DNA of 64,000 nt, taken from NCBI RefSeq assembly GCF_001048695.1, contig NZ_CVRB01000006.1:62001-126000 (forward strand). The letters run 5' to 3'. A model generated the notes under the pieces. The model saw nothing but the letters and a program-made list of their open reading frames with translations, ran no database searches and was not told the DNA's origin. Made by a program: the position numbers and the translations under genes. Positions 61,777-64,000 of this stretch are shown in pieces. The number at the start of each line of letters is the position of its first letter. Position 1 is the stretch's first letter. This DNA comes from Neobacillus massiliamazoniensis. Lineage in GTDB: Bacteria > Bacillota > Bacilli > Bacillales > Cytobacillaceae.

Positions 61777-63120
61777 ATGACGTTACAAGAATTTCAAGCA
61801 AAGCTGTTTTCTCAAGCTGCAAGCAGCGGTTTTACGGATATTGAAATGTATTATGAAAAGAAAGAAGTTTTTGGCTGCCAAATTTACAATGGTGAAATTG
61901 ATCAATATGAAGTGGCTGAAGATGGTGGTGTTTCCTTTCGGGGAATATTTAATGGAAAGATGGGCTATGCCTATTCCGAAAAAATAGAGGATGCATCTAT
62001 TCCCTTCTTGTTAGAAAATGCGAAAGAAAATGCCGAATTCATGCATGAAGATGATATAGAGGAAATTTTTGCAGGAAGCAATCAATATGAACTGAGAGAC
62101 TTTTACTCAACATCTTTACAGGATGTAACGATTGCTGAAAAAATACAATTGATGAAAGATGTTGAACGGGAATTGCTTGCATTTGATCCGCGAATAACCG
62201 CCGCAGATTATTGTATAATTCGAACAGAATCGATAACTAGAAATCTATTAAATAATAAAGGCTTATCGTTAAGTGATCAAATGAACCTATTGTCTGTCAT
62301 TTTGGAAGTAATCGCGAAAGATGGGGATGAAATCAAAACTGGCTTTGAACTTATTACGACCAATGACTTCTATAGCCTAAATGCAAAGGAAATTGCCAAA
62401 AAAGCAGCAGAGGAGGCACTCTCACAATTAGGAGCGAAAAATATCAAAAGCAAAGAGTATCAAGTTCTATTAAGAAATGATGCTGCCGCAAATCTATTAG
62501 CCACATTTTCTTCTAATTTTTCTGCAGAAGATACACAAGCAGGGATTTCAGCATTAAAGGATAAGCTTGGAAAGCAAATTGCATGTCAAAAAATAAAGAT
62601 TGTCGATGATCCCTTCCTTGAGAATGGGCTTGCAAGTCGAACATTTGATAGTGAAGGTGTGGCTTCTCAAAAATTAACATTGGTTGAATCGGGTGTTTTA
62701 CAAACCTTCCTTCATAATCAAAAAACAGCGAAAAAAGATCAAACGGAAACAACAGGTCATGCACATAAAGAATCCTATAAAAGTGCTGTTAAAGTTGGCC
62801 CATCCAATCTTTTTATTGAGCCTTCCACTATGGCATTTGAAGATTTGGTTTCTTCCATAGACGAAGGAGTGCTCATTACCAATTTGTCTGGTTTACATTC
62901 TGGAGCGAATAAAGTTTCTGGTGATTTTTCACTTGCTGCCAATGGATTCTTTGTGAAAGACGGCAAAATACAATTTCCGGTAAACTTAATGACCATCGCG
63001 GGTAATTTTTATCAATTATTACTGAATATAGAGGAAATTGGCTCTGACTTAACTTTCCCGCTTTCCCCTTTTGGCTCCCCATCGATTTTGGTAAAATCAT
63101 TATCGGTTACGGTAGAGTAA
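61777..63120 (+). CDS. tldE: TldE/PmbA partner subunit of the TldD metalloprotease
   Basis: 447 residues, homologous in fold to TldD but without the zinc motif, as expected for TldE (PmbA). Family stretches are GVSFRGIFNGKMGYAYSE and LSGLHSGANKVSGDFSLAANG. The start ATG at 61777 is behind AAAGGGGG; an earlier frame start lies inside tldD and is rejected. It forms a two-gene operon with tldD. No RiPP precursor was recognised next to it. Confidence 0.92.
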   Translation: MTLQEFQAKLFSQAASSGFTDIEMYYEKKEVFGCQIYNGEIDQYEVAEDGGVSFRGIFNGKMGYAYSEKIEDASIPFLLENAKENAEFMHEDDIEEIFAGSNQYELRDFYSTSLQDVTIAEKIQLMKDVERELLAFDPRITAADYCIIRTESITRNLLNNKGLSLSDQMNLLSVILEVIAKDGDEIKTGFELITTNDFYSLNAKEIAKKAAEEALSQLGAKNIKSKEYQVLLRNDAAANLLATFSSNFSAEDTQAGISALKDKLGKQIACQKIKIVDDPFLENGLASRTFDSEGVASQKLTLVESGVLQTFLHNQKTAKKDQTETTGHAHKESYKSAVKVGPSNLFIEPSTMAFEDLVSSIDEGVLITNLSGLHSGANKVSGDFSLAANGFFVKDGKIQFPVNLMTIAGNFYQLLLNIEEIGSDLTFPLSPFGSPSILVKSLSVTVE

Positions 63121-63124
63121 TTTG

Positions 63125-63170
63125 AAGTCAGTCCTTCACTGATTTTACACGGTGGAGGACTGACTTTTTT
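63125..63170 (+). terminator. Intrinsic terminator of tldDE
   Basis: Eleven-bp stem AAGTCAGTCCT / AGGACTGACTT followed by a T run, directly after the tldE stop. Confidence 0.88.
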
Positions 63171-63254
63171 CAAAAGTAGGTTTTATTCACTTTTCACTAT
63201 ACTTCCAACGCAGAAACTTAAATGGTCGATGGAACAAGTACTTACTCACTACTA

Positions 63255-64000
63255 TCAAGCCTGTAAGGTTAATGGATGTTTAAATTCACGAGGAAATTCA
63301 ATCTTTCCTTTTGTTCTAATAAAGAGTGTTTCACTACCCTTAAATGTCGTACTTTGACAATCAAAATTTTTATCATCTGGAGTAAAATAAAAATGGACAA
63401 CGCTAGTATCTTTGGTCGTGATCTTGTTTAAGATGTCTTCAATACAAAAATCTTTTTTACTCACAATATCAAAAATAGTAAGCTGTTTTCCTTCATTTTC
63501 GAAAATCACAATAACATCTTCTTGTTCTATGTAATAGATGTTTTCCCTAAATACATACAAACAATAGAACATAAACAGTTCCTGGGTATCTGCCGCTCAA
63601 AAGATCTGTGAGACTGGTATTCTTTTAGCTGTAAATTTATAAATGAAATCCAAATGATCTTTGTGGGTCCAATCAAGCTTATGAATACCAGTTGATTTAT
63701 TTTGATTACCAGTATAAGTCTTGGTAAAAAGAGATTCATCACTTTTTTTAAAACCAAACTTCGGATAAAATTCTAATACTGACTGAATAGACAAATAGGT
63801 ACATGATATCTACTTTTTCATCAAACTCTTCTATTACCTTGTTTATAAAGCTAGCAGATAATCCCTGATTTCGATAGTTTGGATGAGACATCACCGTGCC
63901 AATTTGGATCGCCTCTTTTGTCTCCCCTTTTATGATTAGTTTTATTTTACTAATCGATACATTTGCAACGATTTTACCCCTATCAATAAAGACATAAGGC
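63255..64000 (-). pseudogene. Broken GNAT-family acetyltransferase gene (continues beyond window)
   Basis: Three collinear pieces on the minus strand make one GNAT protein. From the window edge comes an acetyl-CoA-site segment with IGTVMSHPNYRNQGLSASF and IMYLF. After a one-base shift near 63788 comes SVLEFYPKFGFKKSDESLF through RIPVSQIF. After an in-frame TGA (63597-63599) comes ADTQELFMFYCLYVFRENI to the end ...KHPLTLQA. The second and third pieces are in the same frame and the first is not. Either the gene is dead or two sequencing errors lie close together. Confidence 0.82.

Noticed and set aside
61777..63120. RiPP precursor gene near tldDE
   Set aside because: No short gene with leader-core features lies within several kilobases; tldDE alone is a common housekeeping pair.

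Overview
The window reads as low-G+C chromosomal DNA of an endospore-forming member of the Bacillaceae (Bacillus/Neobacillus-like; genus not resolvable from sequence alone). Reasons: AGGAGG-type ribosome sites with frequent TTG/GTG starts, spore-coat genes (cotH, cotB-like and CotG-like repeat proteins) with sigma-K-like promoters, an aa3-type menaquinol oxidase operon, and a narGHJI respiratory nitrate reductase. No rRNA, tRNA, CRISPR array or complete insertion sequence was seen.

Layout. 0-6 kb: hpt, a histidine phosphatase, then a four-gene lipid-linked sugar-transfer cluster (GT2, DUF2304, EmrE-like, DUF2142) between two copies of a small non-coding transposon-like repeat. 6-19.8 kb: a gamma-carbonic-anhydrase-like protein lacking one zinc ligand, a PrsW-like protease, an EmrA/EmrB-type pump, an osmC/response-regulator/resA/lgt group, a nitronate monooxygenase, a YitT protein, hydrolases, and a coiled-coil pair whose reading frame continues past its stop codons. 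19.9-25.7 kb: qoxABCD followed by ctaB and ctaA, giving a haem-A quinol oxidase and its haem-synthesis enzymes. 26-38.5 kb: an anaerobic nitrate-respiration island (hemerythrin-like, two unknown small proteins, narGHJI, and a NarK transporter fused to a PAS domain). It is bracketed by a full-length FAD dehydrogenase and a decayed partial copy of it in direct orientation, and contains two more copies of the small repeat. 39-45 kb: a spore-coat island with a large Ser-Arg-Gly repeat protein (CotG-like), divergent cotH kinase, a frameshifted cotB relic, an intact cotB and a further CotB/YwrJ-like gene. 45-50 kb: a second nitronate monooxygenase, a drug pump with divergent TetR regulator, a thioesterase, and an Arg-rich repeat protein with a sigma-K-like promoter. 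50-64 kb: adhE, proline dehydrogenase, an orphan NiFe-hydrogenase-type small subunit, an aminotransferase, a non-coding region with an exactly 52-bp-periodic palindrome array, a YpuA-like protein, ung, tldD/tldE and a broken acetyltransferase gene.

Working together: Qox is the aerobic terminal oxidase and Nar the nitrate branch of the same menaquinol pool; AdhE offers a fermentative outlet. CotH very probably phosphorylates the serine-rich repeat proteins beside it, which are assembled in the spore coat. The strongest candidates for something little described are the NarK-PAS fusion, the Asp-to-Glu response regulator, the orphan hydrogenase small subunit, the cotG/cotH/cotB island with its relic, the mobile repeat with 8-bp target duplications, and the helically phased 52-bp palindrome array.
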